From: Verrucomicrobia bacterium UBA6015 | Lineage (GTDB): Bacteria > Verrucomicrobiota > Kiritimatiellia > UBA8416 | Reading direction: 5' to 3' | DNA: 12,854 nucleotides | Assembly: GCA_002428045.1 (NCBI GenBank) | Contig: DIZZ01000171.1 | Coordinates: 167-13,020, forward strand | Shown: one piece after another, positions 1-7,770 of the stretch | Layout of the letters: every line of letters begins with the position of its first letter | How positions within the stretch are numbered: position 1 is the stretch's first letter | Notes under the pieces: generated by a model | Told to the model about the DNA's origin: nothing | Databases searched by the model: none | The model's input: the letters and a program-made list of their open reading frames with translations, nothing else | Program-made: the position numbers and the translations under genes

Positions 1-899
1 CTGGGCATTCTATCGTTCAGGCGGCGGGAAACACAATGATCCCGATGGTCCTGATGCTGGCTGCCAACGGGATCAACCTCGTGCTTGACCCGATCCTGAT
101 CTACGGTCTCTACGGGGCACCGGCAATGGGCGTCCGGGGGGCGGCCGTCGCCACGGTGATTGCCCAGACGCTGGCGGCAGTCGGGGCGCTGGTGTTGCTG
201 CGACGGGGGGCCGGGGGTATCCGGCTGCATCTGCGGCACATGCTTCCACGACCAGCCATCGCCATGAACATCCTGCGGATCGGCCTGCCAGGGTCCGGCC
301 AGATGCTGGCCCGCAGTTTGATGGCGTTGGTGCTGATGCGCATTGCTGCCACGGCGGGTACCGATGCCATTGCCGCCTTCGGCGCCGGCACTCGTTTGCA
401 GCAGCTTATCCTGATGCCTGCGTTTGCGCTCGGGAATGCGGCGGCCACCCTGGTCGGCCAGAATCTCGGTGCGGGGCACCCCGATCGTGCGGCGCGTGGC
501 GCGTGGATCGCCACATGGATGGATGTCGCCCTAATGGCCGTTTTCGGCGTCCTTCTAGCGGGCTTCGCACCGCCTCTGATGGGTATTTTCACGGACGATG
601 CGAAGGTTATTACCATCGGGTCGGACTTTCTCCGGATCACCTGCGGGTTCTACGTTTTTGTGGCACCGTCGATCGTGCTCGGGCGCGCCCTGCAGGGGGC
701 TGGCGATTCCCTTACGCCCATGATCCTGACCCTCGTCAGCTTGTGGGGGATCCAGGTGCCGCTGGCGATCCTTCTCAGTCGTGTATTTGTCCCGCCCACC
801 GATGGCCTCTGGTGGGCCATTGCAATGGCGGTCACCATCCACGGCCTCCTCGTTTCCATCGTCTTCCAGCGCGGACGCTGGAAGCATCGCGTGGTCTGA
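1..899 (+). CDS. MATE-family multidrug/sodium antiporter, C-terminal part (5' end outside window)
   Basis: This is an integral inner-membrane efflux pump of the MATE family (NorM/DinF type), which exports cationic drugs or metabolites in exchange for sodium or protons. The reading frame is open from base 3 to the TGA at 897-899, giving about 298 visible residues against roughly 450 for the family, so the first four or so helices lie upstream. The first visible residues, GHSIVQAAGNTMIPM, followed by NGINLVLDPILIYG, match the conserved MATE segment (R/Q-A-x-G-x-T, then N-x-x-L-D-P-x-x-I-x-G). The ATG at base 36 is therefore internal methionine, not the start. About eight hydrophobic helices follow, and the second-half landmarks GLPGSGQML and FGAGTRLQQL are present. 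The tail RGRWKHRVV is basic, as expected for a cytosolic C-terminus. The substrate cannot be predicted. It is probably not cotranscribed with the mannosidase, 113 bases away. Confidence 0.9.
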   Translation, partial: GHSIVQAAGNTMIPMVLMLAANGINLVLDPILIYGLYGAPAMGVRGAAVATVIAQTLAAVGALVLLRRGAGGIRLHLRHMLPRPAIAMNILRIGLPGSGQMLARSLMALVLMRIAATAGTDAIAAFGAGTRLQQLILMPAFALGNAAATLVGQNLGAGHPDRAARGAWIATWMDVALMAVFGVLLAGFAPPLMGIFTDDAKVITIGSDFLRITCGFYVFVAPSIVLGRALQGAGDSLTPMILTLVSLWGIQVPLAILLSRVFVPPTDGLWWAIAMAVTIHGLLVSIVFQRGRWKHRVV

Positions 900-996
900 T
901 GGGGGATGACAGTCGGGGGGAAGCCGCGTAGCAGTTCGTTATCGACGGGGCGCGGGGACTGTGTTATTAAGGCATTCATTTGCTTGTATCTAAATT

Positions 997-1001
997 GGAG
1001 G
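997..1001 (+). promoter_or_regulatory. Ribosome binding site of the beta-mannosidase gene
   Basis: GGAGG lies 11 bases before the ATG at 1013, slightly further than usual. No other start codon in this frame has a comparable site, so it supports the 1013 start. Confidence 0.6.
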
Positions 1002-1012
1002 CGTACGCATAA

Positions 1013-3496
1013 ATGAAGACGATCAGCCTGGATGGTGAGTGGACGGTTTCGCAGCAGGGAGCAGCGTTGTCGTTGCCTGCGCAGGTTCCCGGGGATGTCA
1101 TGACGGACTTGTTCAGGGCAAAGAAGATCCCGGATCCATACCACCGCGAAAATGAGTTGCTGGTGCAGTGGGTAGGGGAAGCGGATTGGGTCTATCAGCG
1201 CCAATTCAAGGTGACAGCCGCCTTGCTGCGCGAGGATCGCGTGCTGCTGCAATGCGAGGGGTTGGACACGTTTGCCGATCTGGAGATCAACGGCACGGCG
1301 GTCGCCTCGACCGAGAATATGCATCGGACGTATGCCTGGGATGTCAAACCGCTGCTCAAGGCGGGCGAGAACACGATCCGTGTGGTGTTCCGTTCCGTTA
1401 ATGACTATACCCGCCAGTGTTTCGAGAATCGCCGGTTATACGCCCGGATCAGCGAGGGTGCGATGGATGCGTATCCCTCGTTTGTCCGCAAGGAGCAGTG
1501 TAATTTCGGATGGGACTGGGGTATTGTCCTCGTCACCTGCGGTATCTGGCGCAGTATCCGGCTTGTCGGGTATTCGCAGGCCCGGATCGGTGCCGTGCAG
1601 ATTGATCAGAAGCACAAGGATGGTAACGTCAAGGTCACCGCCCTAGTCGAGCTCGATGTCATAGCGCCCAGGTCGGTGACGTTGAAGGCCACGGTGCTTT
1701 TCAAGGGTAAGCCCGTGGCGGAGACGTCCGCGACATCAAAGGCCGCGACCCCTCGCCTAGAGGTTGCAGTTCCCGACCCTCAATTGTGGTGGCCGAACCG
1801 TATGGGTGCCCAGCCGCTCTATACCCTGCGGATTGATCTGGCGGCGGCCGATGGCACCCTGCTCGATACCTATAGCCGGCGACTCGGTCTGCGCACCCTG
1901 CGGCTTGACCGTCATGCCGACGAATGGGGCGAGTCGTTCCGTTTTGTTGTCAATGGGATCCCCTTCTTTGCCAAGGGGGCTAACTGGATCCCCGCCGATG
2001 CGTTGCTGGCGCAGCGCTCCCCCGAAGTCTACCGTCGGCTGCTCGAGGATTCCGCCGATGTCAACATGAACATGATCCGGGTGTGGGGTGGCGGCATCTA
2101 CGAGGATGATGCGTTTTATGACCTCTGTGATGAACTGGGCCTCTGCGTGTGGCAGGACTTCATGTTTGCCTGCATGGCGTATCCGGCCCATGACCCGCGA
2201 TTCATGGAAAATGTCAAGGCAGAGGCTATCGATAATGTACGCCGTCTAAACCACCACGCCTGCATGGCGCTGTGGTGCGGCAATAACGAGCTGGAGCAGC
2301 AGGGCGTTGGAAAGGCATTCCGGGCGGGGTACAATGCCATGACCTGGGATGAATACAAATCGCTATTCGACACGTTGCTGGCGGAGGTGGTCAGGCAGCA
2401 TGCGCCCTCGATTGACTACTGGCCTTCCAGTCCGCATTCTCCCCACGGAGACCGCGAGGACTTCAACAACCCGGATTGCGGCGATGCCCACCTCTGGGAA
2501 GTCTGGCATGGGCGCAAGCCGTTTGAGTGGTACCGCACCTGCACGCACCGCTTCAATAGCGAATTCGGATTCCAATCGTTTCCCGAGCCGAAGACGGTTT
2601 ATGGCTACACGGAGCCGAAGGATCGCAACGTGACGTCGGCGGTGATGGAGCATCATCAACGTTCCGGTATCGGCAATACGACGATCATGCAGTATATGCT
2701 GAGCTGGTTCCAACTGCCCAGCGCGTTCGACATGGTGTTGTGGACCTCTCAAATCCTCCAGGGCATGGCGATCAAATATGCCTGCGAGCATTGGCGACGG
2801 AGCATGCCACGCGGGATGGGGACCCTCTATTGGCAGCTCAACGACGTCTGGCCAGTCGCCAGTTGGGCCTCGATCGATTATCACGGGCGCTGGAAGGCCC
2901 TGCATTACATGGCGCGGAATTTCTTTGCGCCGATACTGGTCAGCGGCTTGGAGGATGCCCAGAAGGGCACCGTCGAGGTGCATGTTACCAGCGACCTGTT
3001 GAAGTCTCTGCCGGGGACGTTGCGCTGGACGGTGACCACGGCGACCGGGTGCGAACTGCGCAAGGGCTCGCAGGCGGTTGAAACGCCAGTGAATGCCGAT
3101 ACGCTTGCTGTGACGCTGGAGCTGGCCGATCTGGTGGCCAAGGTCGGCCCGCGCGATCTGCTCGTCTGGCTTGAATTGACGGTCAAGGGGCAGCCTGCCT
3201 CAACGAACCTGGTAACCTTTGGACGGCCCAAGCATCTGGAACTGTCGCGCAAGCCGGGCATCAAGGCTGAAGTTCGTGAGGCCAAGGGCGGTTCGTTCCT
3301 CGTCACGCTTACGACGAAGGCACCGGCCTTGTGGGTATGGCTGGAACTGGAGTCGCTGGATGCCCGCCTGTCGGACAATTTCATCCACCTGCGCAACGGA
3401 CAACCCGTCGCGGTGACCGTGACCCCGGCCAGCCCGCTGACCGAGGCGCAATTCAAGAAGCAGTTACGCATACGCAGTCTCGTCGATACATACTGA
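1013..3496 (+). CDS. Beta-mannosidase, glycoside hydrolase family 2
   Basis: This is a retaining exo-beta-D-mannosidase that removes terminal non-reducing beta-mannose from manno-oligosaccharides or N-glycan cores. At 827 residues it has normal length for the GH2 mannosidase branch. The N-terminal sugar-binding domain opens with ISLDGEWTV, VPGDVMTDL, IPDPYHRENE and WVGEADWVYQRQF, a signature of beta-mannosidases rather than beta-galactosidases. Immunoglobulin-like and TIM-barrel domains follow. The acid/base glutamate is E426 in WCGNNE (421-426). The nucleophile is E517 in NSEFGFQSFPE. There is no signal peptide, so the enzyme is likely cytoplasmic and acts after import. It heads a tight same-strand group with serA-like, heparinase-like and galE genes (28-base gap to the next start). 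The family call is secure from the catalytic motifs; the natural substrate is inferred. Confidence 0.95.
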   Translation: MKTISLDGEWTVSQQGAALSLPAQVPGDVMTDLFRAKKIPDPYHRENELLVQWVGEADWVYQRQFKVTAALLREDRVLLQCEGLDTFADLEINGTAVASTENMHRTYAWDVKPLLKAGENTIRVVFRSVNDYTRQCFENRRLYARISEGAMDAYPSFVRKEQCNFGWDWGIVLVTCGIWRSIRLVGYSQARIGAVQIDQKHKDGNVKVTALVELDVIAPRSVTLKATVLFKGKPVAETSATSKAATPRLEVAVPDPQLWWPNRMGAQPLYTLRIDLAAADGTLLDTYSRRLGLRTLRLDRHADEWGESFRFVVNGIPFFAKGANWIPADALLAQRSPEVYRRLLEDSADVNMNMIRVWGGGIYEDDAFYDLCDELGLCVWQDFMFACMAYPAHDPRFMENVKAEAIDNVRRLNHHACMALWCGNNELEQQGVGKAFRAGYNAMTWDEYKSLFDTLLAEVVRQHAPSIDYWPSSPHSPHGDREDFNNPDCGDAHLWEVWHGRKPFEWYRTCTHRFNSEFGFQSFPEPKTVYGYTEPKDRNVTSAVMEHHQRSGIGNTTIMQYMLSWFQLPSAFDMVLWTSQILQGMAIKYACEHWRRSMPRGMGTLYWQLNDVWPVASWASIDYHGRWKALHYMARNFFAPILVSGLEDAQKGTVEVHVTSDLLKSLPGTLRWTVTTATGCELRKGSQAVETPVNADTLAVTLELADLVAKVGPRDLLVWLELTVKGQPASTNLVTFGRPKHLELSRKPGIKAEVREAKGGSFLVTLTTKAPALWVWLELESLDARLSDNFIHLRNGQPVAVTVTPASPLTEAQFKKQLRIRSLVDTY

Positions 3497-3524
3497 TTAT
3501 TAATGAAAATGAAAGGGGATCAAC

Positions 3525-4706
3525 ATGAAGATTCTTATTGCTGACAAGGTGTCGCCTAAGATGGTTGCCGGGTTGCAGGCGCTGGGGGCGGAGGTCGTGT
3601 CCCAGCCCAATGTGACGGCCGAAGCGCTGCCCGGTGTTGTCGGGGACGCCAGGGTCCTGATCGTCCGTTCAAAGAAAGTCACGGCGGACGCGGTGGCTGC
3701 GGGCAAGCAGCTCAGTCTGATTGTCAGGGCCGGTGCGGGGGTTAACACGATTGATCTGGATGCGGCGTCGCGTCGCGGGACGTATGTCGCCAACTGCCCG
3801 GGCAAGAACACCGATGCGGTTGCCGAACTGGCCATCGGGTTGATGATCGCCTGTGACCGCGGAATCGCGGATGCCACGCAGGCATTGCGTCAGGGCTCGT
3901 GGGATAAGAAACGGTTTGGCAAGAGCAACGGGCTCAAGGGGCGCACCCTGGGAATCATCGGTACCGGCTCGATCGGTATGGCGGTGGCCCGCCGTGCCCA
4001 GGCGCTCGACATGCGCGTGGTGGCCTGGTCGCGAAGCCTGACGCCAGAAAAGGCCGAACGCCTGGATCTGGGTTACGCGGCCAGCCCGTTCGAGGTTGCC
4101 CGCCTAGCGGATGTCGTCAGTGTCCATGTGGCCGCGTCTGCCGCCACCAAAGGCATGCTGGGTGCCACCTTCTTCGAGTCCATGAAACCGGGAGCCATCT
4201 TTATCAACACGGCCCGCGGGGATGTGCTGGATACGGCGGCCTTGCGTAAGGCGATTGACGAAAAGGGCATCAAGGCCGGGCTGGATGTTTTTACCAACGA
4301 GCCTGCTGCCGATGGTGCCTTTGAGCAGACCGACTTGGCGGGGCGTGTGGTCTGTACGCCACATATCGGTGCGTCCACGGAACAAGCGGAAGAGGCCATT
4401 GCCGAGGAAGCCCTGCGCGTGGTGGCCGTGTTTATGCAGACCGGAGTTCCTCCCAATGCCGTCAACCTGCGCGTCGAACGCGGGGCTGGTGCAACCTTGG
4501 TGCTGCGTCATTACAACCGGGTCGGCGTGCTCGCCAAGGTGCTTGACGTACTACGGGATGAGGGCGTCAATATCGAAGATATGCAGAACCTGATCTTTGA
4601 CAAGGGCGAGGCGGCTTGCTGCTCGATCCGGGTGGATAAGGTTCCGTCGGCTGCCGTTCTTGACCAGATTCGGCAGGGCCAGAATGTGATTGAATTGACC
4701 GTTTAA
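3525..4706 (+). CDS. serA: D-3-phosphoglycerate dehydrogenase-like protein with C-terminal ACT domain
   Basis: This is an NAD-dependent D-2-hydroxyacid dehydrogenase, most likely the enzyme that oxidises 3-phosphoglycerate at the entry to serine synthesis. It has 393 residues, close to the 410 of E. coli SerA. The substrate-binding domain comes first, with VRAGAGVNTID near residues 66-76. A Rossmann domain follows, with GTGSIG at 146-151. The catalytic trio of the family is visible: R231 in TARGDV, E259 in TNEP and H280 in TPHIGAST. Residues from about 322 form an ACT domain (LRHYNRVGVLAKVLDVL), the usual site of serine feedback in this family. A Shine-Dalgarno stretch (AAAGGGGA, 3512-3519) sits about six bases before the ATG. 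It lies between two carbohydrate-degrading genes, so a role on another 2-hydroxyacid or a 2-ketoacid cannot be excluded. Serine synthesis is the favoured role. Confidence 0.85.
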   Translation: MKILIADKVSPKMVAGLQALGAEVVSQPNVTAEALPGVVGDARVLIVRSKKVTADAVAAGKQLSLIVRAGAGVNTIDLDAASRRGTYVANCPGKNTDAVAELAIGLMIACDRGIADATQALRQGSWDKKRFGKSNGLKGRTLGIIGTGSIGMAVARRAQALDMRVVAWSRSLTPEKAERLDLGYAASPFEVARLADVVSVHVAASAATKGMLGATFFESMKPGAIFINTARGDVLDTAALRKAIDEKGIKAGLDVFTNEPAADGAFEQTDLAGRVVCTPHIGASTEQAEEAIAEEALRVVAVFMQTGVPPNAVNLRVERGAGATLVLRHYNRVGVLAKVLDVLRDEGVNIEDMQNLIFDKGEAACCSIRVDKVPSAAVLDQIRQGQNVIELTV

Positions 4707-4711
4707 TGCAG

Positions 4712-4716
4712 GGAGG
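4712..4716 (+). promoter_or_regulatory. Ribosome binding site of the heparinase-like gene
   Basis: GGAGG (within GGGAGGGG) lies nine bases before the ATG at 4726. It fixes the start, and so supports the absence of an N-terminal signal peptide in this protein. Confidence 0.65.
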
Positions 4717-4725
4717 GGAAACCCG

Positions 4726-6627
4726 ATGGACGTGCTCAGTCTGATGGATTCACCGCGGCTTTATGTGCATGCGGATGTTGCTGCCGATCTTTCTGGAAAG
4801 CTTCACAGCCCGTATCTCACGGCGCTGGCTGAACGCGTCCTCTCGGACGCCAACCGCCTGCTGCGGCAAGCGCCGCTGCGGGAAGGTTCCGAGCCCCAGT
4901 ACCAGCCGGTCACCCGTGCGATCAACGCCCATCTGCAGTGCCTGACCTGCGCCTGGGTGCTGACTCACGATCCCCGCTACCGACAGGCTGCGATCCTGCA
5001 TCTGGCTGGCCTGACGGCGTTCAACCAGATCAGTTGCGAGGCCAATCATCGTACGCCCGTTGACCTAGTGATGTCATTCTGCCTTAGCTATGGCGAATTG
5101 TCATCCACGGTAGGGCTGATGTATGACCTGTTCCGCAAGGATATCACGACCGCTGAAAAGCAGGTCTTTCTGGCCATGCTTGACAAGTTTCTCATGCGGG
5201 CGGCGCTCAATTGCCTAGCCCAGCCCCCCTGGTGGGCCAACAAAATCTGGTCCAACTGGAACGGGGTCTGTGCCGGTGGCATGGGTGTCATGGCCTTGGC
5301 GTTCTATGACGATGTCCCGCGGGCGCGCGAGCTGATTCCTTTCGTGGAGGCAAGTCTCGGTGAGTATTTCAAGTCGTACGTACAGAACGGCGGTGGCTGT
5401 GCCGAGGGCACGGGCTATTGGAACTACGGCATGACCTATGCCATGCGCTACCTGCTCAGTTGGGAGAACGCAACGGGCATGGAGCATCCGGCGTTCGGCA
5501 TCAGCGAGCTGGGCTCATCGCTGTCCTTCCCGCTCGATTTCAACGGGGTCTCGTTTGGTGACAACGATGGATGGGGTCCGATGGGATTTTTCTTCATGCT
5601 GGCACGGCGCTTGAAGCAGAAGGATGCTGCCCTCAGGGCGGCGGTTTATCTGCTCGATCCTGCCAGATGCAAGCGCAAGCCAGACGCGAAGAGGAATCCC
5701 CTTCAGGCGGAGACAGGCGATCTTCTCTATGCTTCCGATTGCATCCCGACACTGGCCGAGATGGAGAAACTGAAGGCCGCGCGGGCGAAGAAGAAGCTGC
5801 CTGTCGCCAGCATCTACAAAGGCATGGATTGGGCGGCACTGGCGGATGATGGAGCCTTTCCTGCCCTGCGCATGGCGGTGCGCGGCGGCTCCAGCGTGAT
5901 CACGGGTCACGGGATGATCGACCTGCTTAGCATCCGCTGCCGGGTCCACGGCGAGCTGATGATCACCGATCAGCAGGATGGCGGCTACATGCAGACCACC
6001 TTCAGCCAGCGTGGTCATGAGCTTTATGGGCGGAGTGCCGCGTCGAAGAGCACCCTGTTTGTTGATGGCCTGGGCTGTAGGACCGACGCGATGTGCGACA
6101 AGACCGAGGGGGTCAAGGGGAGGGGCCTGCTCGGTATTCGCATTGATGCCACCCATGTTTATCTGGCACGTTGGAAGGACTTGTTTATTGGTCGCCTGGT
6201 GCTCATGGTGGACGCGTCCTACTGGCTGGTCATCGACCATGTGATGGGGGCCAACGATGTTGATTGTCATTGGGCTGAATCGCGTTTCCACACCCTCGCC
6301 CTGTGCAAGTTCAGCGAGGATGGTGCCTTGCTGACGAGTGGGAAGCAGCAGATGCAGATGACCTTTGCCTCGCTGGGACAGCCCGGGGTGTTGAAAACCT
6401 CCTCGGGAATGCCATCGCAGCCGACCCTTCCAGCGACTACGATCCTACGCTGGATGGGTGGGGCTGCAACGCATGATAACCTCCTTGTCACCGCCCTTCA
6501 TCCGGGTAAGCAAAAACTTGGATTGCGTGTTGAAAAGAACAACGTCGGTCGGTATGTGATTGAGGTTTCTCGCCCGGACGAAGCCCTTCGCCGGATACTT
6601 CTGAATCCGGATCTGACCTTGGTTTGA
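4726..6627 (+). CDS. Heparinase II/III-like polysaccharide lyase-family protein, no signal peptide
   Basis: This protein resembles the heparinase II/III fold: an alpha/alpha toroid followed by a beta-sandwich domain. Relatives cleave uronate-containing polysaccharides by beta-elimination. It has 633 residues. The toroid shows WSNWNGVCAGGMGVMAL (N177, W178, N179) and AEGTGYWNYGMTYAMRYLL (226 onward, with Y231 and Y234 as candidate catalytic tyrosines), both typical of the family. The C-terminal part aligns with the heparinase II/III-like domain through GHGMIDLLS (H395), GELMITDQQDGGY (D415) and SKSTLFVDG. Two positions depart from the family pattern: methionine 397 where a second histidine is common (GHxH), and K441-S442 where HN is common. 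The N-terminus MDVLSLMDSPRLYV has no signal peptide, so the protein should be cytoplasmic, unlike most secreted lyases. The substrate is unknown, and activity is uncertain given the substitutions. Confidence 0.8.
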   Translation: MDVLSLMDSPRLYVHADVAADLSGKLHSPYLTALAERVLSDANRLLRQAPLREGSEPQYQPVTRAINAHLQCLTCAWVLTHDPRYRQAAILHLAGLTAFNQISCEANHRTPVDLVMSFCLSYGELSSTVGLMYDLFRKDITTAEKQVFLAMLDKFLMRAALNCLAQPPWWANKIWSNWNGVCAGGMGVMALAFYDDVPRARELIPFVEASLGEYFKSYVQNGGGCAEGTGYWNYGMTYAMRYLLSWENATGMEHPAFGISELGSSLSFPLDFNGVSFGDNDGWGPMGFFFMLARRLKQKDAALRAAVYLLDPARCKRKPDAKRNPLQAETGDLLYASDCIPTLAEMEKLKAARAKKKLPVASIYKGMDWAALADDGAFPALRMAVRGGSSVITGHGMIDLLSIRCRVHGELMITDQQDGGYMQTTFSQRGHELYGRSAASKSTLFVDGLGCRTDAMCDKTEGVKGRGLLGIRIDATHVYLARWKDLFIGRLVLMVDASYWLVIDHVMGANDVDCHWAESRFHTLALCKFSEDGALLTSGKQQMQMTFASLGQPGVLKTSSGMPSQPTLPATTILRWMGGAATHDNLLVTALHPGKQKLGLRVEKNNVGRYVIEVSRPDEALRRILLNPDLTLV

Positions 6628-6630
6628 GCG

Positions 6631-6636
6631 AAGGAG
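6631..6636 (+). promoter_or_regulatory. Ribosome binding site of galE
   Basis: AAGGAG ends four bases before the ATG at 6641. A second ATG at 6645 is out of frame, so the first one is the start. Confidence 0.65.
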
Positions 6637-6640
6637 CAAT

Positions 6641-7684
6641 ATGCATGTATTAGTCACGGGCGGTGCCGGTTATATCGGCAGCCATACGGTGCTTGAACTC
6701 TTGATGGCCGGGCATCAGGTCACGGTCGTGGACAATCTAGTGAACTCCTGCGAGGAAAGTCTGCGCCGGGTGATGAAACTGACGGGTCGGACGCTTGCCT
6801 TCCATGCAGTGGATCTGCTGGACCGTGCCGCGTTGCTGGCGGTTGTCAAGGATACCGGGATCGAGGCCGTTATCCATTTTGCTGCGCTTAAGGCCGTTGG
6901 CGAATCGGTTGCACAGCCACTGCGTTATTACCAGAATAACATTACCGGGACGCTGACGCTTTGCGACGTCATGAAGGAATGCGGGATCCAGAATATCGTT
7001 TTCAGTTCATCAGCGACGGTCTATGGCGATCCGGCAACGGTACCGATTACCGAGAACTTTCCCCAGCACGCCACCAACCCCTACGGTCGGACGAAGCTGA
7101 TGATGGAGCAGGTTCTGATCGACATACAGCGCGCATATCCGTCTTGGAATGTCGCCTTGCTGCGATATTTCAATCCGATTGGTGCCCACGAGAGCGGGAT
7201 GATTGGCGAAGATCCGGCGGGCATCCCCAATAATCTGGTGCCTTATGTGGCACAGGTGGCGGTGGGGCGGCTCAAGCAGTTGCGTGTGTTCGGCGGGGAT
7301 TACCCTACCCCTGACGGGACCGGAGTGCGGGATTATATCCATGTGGTTGATCTGGCGAAAGGACACCTCAAGGCCTTGGATGCCCTGGCGCGCGCCCCTG
7401 GCTTACTGGTTTGCAATCTGGGGACAGGGCAGGGGTATAGCGTACTTGAGGTGGTCAAGGCGTTTGCGTCTGCCTGCGAGCGACCTATTCCGTATGAGAT
7501 CGTGGCTCGTCGTCCTGGGGATATTGCGGTTTGCTATGCCAATCCTGATTATGCAGCGGCAACGCTCGGATGGACAGCCGAACTTGGTCTGGACGCCATG
7601 TGCCGGGATACTTGGCGCTGGCAATCGCGCAATCCGAACGGGTACCGGACGGTGGCCGCTACGCACGACCTCGCCCTTATCTAA
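6641..7684 (+). CDS. galE: UDP-glucose 4-epimerase
   Basis: GalE interconverts UDP-glucose and UDP-galactose (sometimes the N-acetyl forms) using tightly bound NAD, linking sugar catabolism to envelope polysaccharide synthesis in the cytoplasm. At 347 residues it has family length. The extended short-chain dehydrogenase fold is clear. The NAD-binding motif is GGAGYIG at 7-13. Catalytic S124 lies in SSSATVYG, and Y148 and K152 lie in NPYGRTK. The GalE-specific stretches YFNPIGAHESGMIGEDP, PNNLVPYVAQVAVG and DGTGVRDYIHVVDLAKGH are all present. The gene starts 13 bases after the heparinase-like gene and closes the four-gene same-strand group. A simple role is feeding sugars released by the upstream enzymes into nucleotide-sugar pools, which is inference. 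No hairpin terminator is visible after its TAA; the next 86 bases hold a new promoter. Confidence 0.96.
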   Translation: MHVLVTGGAGYIGSHTVLELLMAGHQVTVVDNLVNSCEESLRRVMKLTGRTLAFHAVDLLDRAALLAVVKDTGIEAVIHFAALKAVGESVAQPLRYYQNNITGTLTLCDVMKECGIQNIVFSSSATVYGDPATVPITENFPQHATNPYGRTKLMMEQVLIDIQRAYPSWNVALLRYFNPIGAHESGMIGEDPAGIPNNLVPYVAQVAVGRLKQLRVFGGDYPTPDGTGVRDYIHVVDLAKGHLKALDALARAPGLLVCNLGTGQGYSVLEVVKAFASACERPIPYEIVARRPGDIAVCYANPDYAAATLGWTAELGLDAMCRDTWRWQSRNPNGYRTVAATHDLALI

Positions 7685-7690
7685 ATTATT

Positions 7691-7730
7691 TATAACTGTA
7701 AGATTGACATTTTGCGGTTATACAGATATA
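7691..7730 (+). repeat. Imperfect inverted repeat over the promoter (operator candidate)
   Basis: TATAACTGTA (7691-7700) and TACAGATATA (7721-7730) are reverse complements at nine of ten positions. They flank the -35 box with a 20-base spacer, and the right arm overlaps the -10 box. A direct repeat TAAGATT also occurs at 7699-7705 and 7729-7735, exactly 30 bases apart. The layout would suit a repressor site, but AT-rich sequence can produce such repeats by chance. Confidence 0.4.
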
Positions 7731-7732
7731 AG
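7704..7732 (+). promoter_or_regulatory. Strong sigma70-type promoter for the dksA-like/lspA/miaA/radC block
   Basis: A consensus -35 box TTGACA (7704-7709) and a five-of-six -10 box TATAAG (7727-7732) are separated by exactly 17 bases, in the AT-rich gap after galE. Transcription would begin near 7739-7741, leaving a leader of about 30 bases before the ATG at 7771. A GAGAGGG ribosome binding site sits at 7757-7763. Confidence 0.75.
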
Positions 7733-7770
7733 ATTCGACCACTTTTGAATTTCTGTGAGAGGGCGAAAAT

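Noticed and set aside
36..38. ATG 36 as the start of the MATE gene
   Set aside because: The frame is open upstream and the residues before it (QAAGNT) belong to a conserved internal MATE motif.
962..992. Promoter before the mannosidase (TTATTA, 17 bases, TATCTA)
   Set aside because: Each box matches consensus at only three of six positions. The 113-base gap may hold the operon promoter, but nothing convincing is visible.
2363..2983. Minus-strand open frame (206 residues) opposite the mannosidase
   Set aside because: It is a shadow of a gene with both catalytic motifs intact; nothing recognisable is encoded.
5515..6291. Long minus-strand open frame (258 residues) opposite the heparinase-like gene
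   Set aside because: It is an antisense shadow with no family resemblance or ribosome binding site, while the plus strand has clear family motifs.
7685..7735. Inverted repeat after galE as a transcription terminator
   Set aside because: The loop is 20 bases, the stem is AT-rich and there is no downstream T tract. The overlap with -35/-10 boxes fits a regulatory site better.
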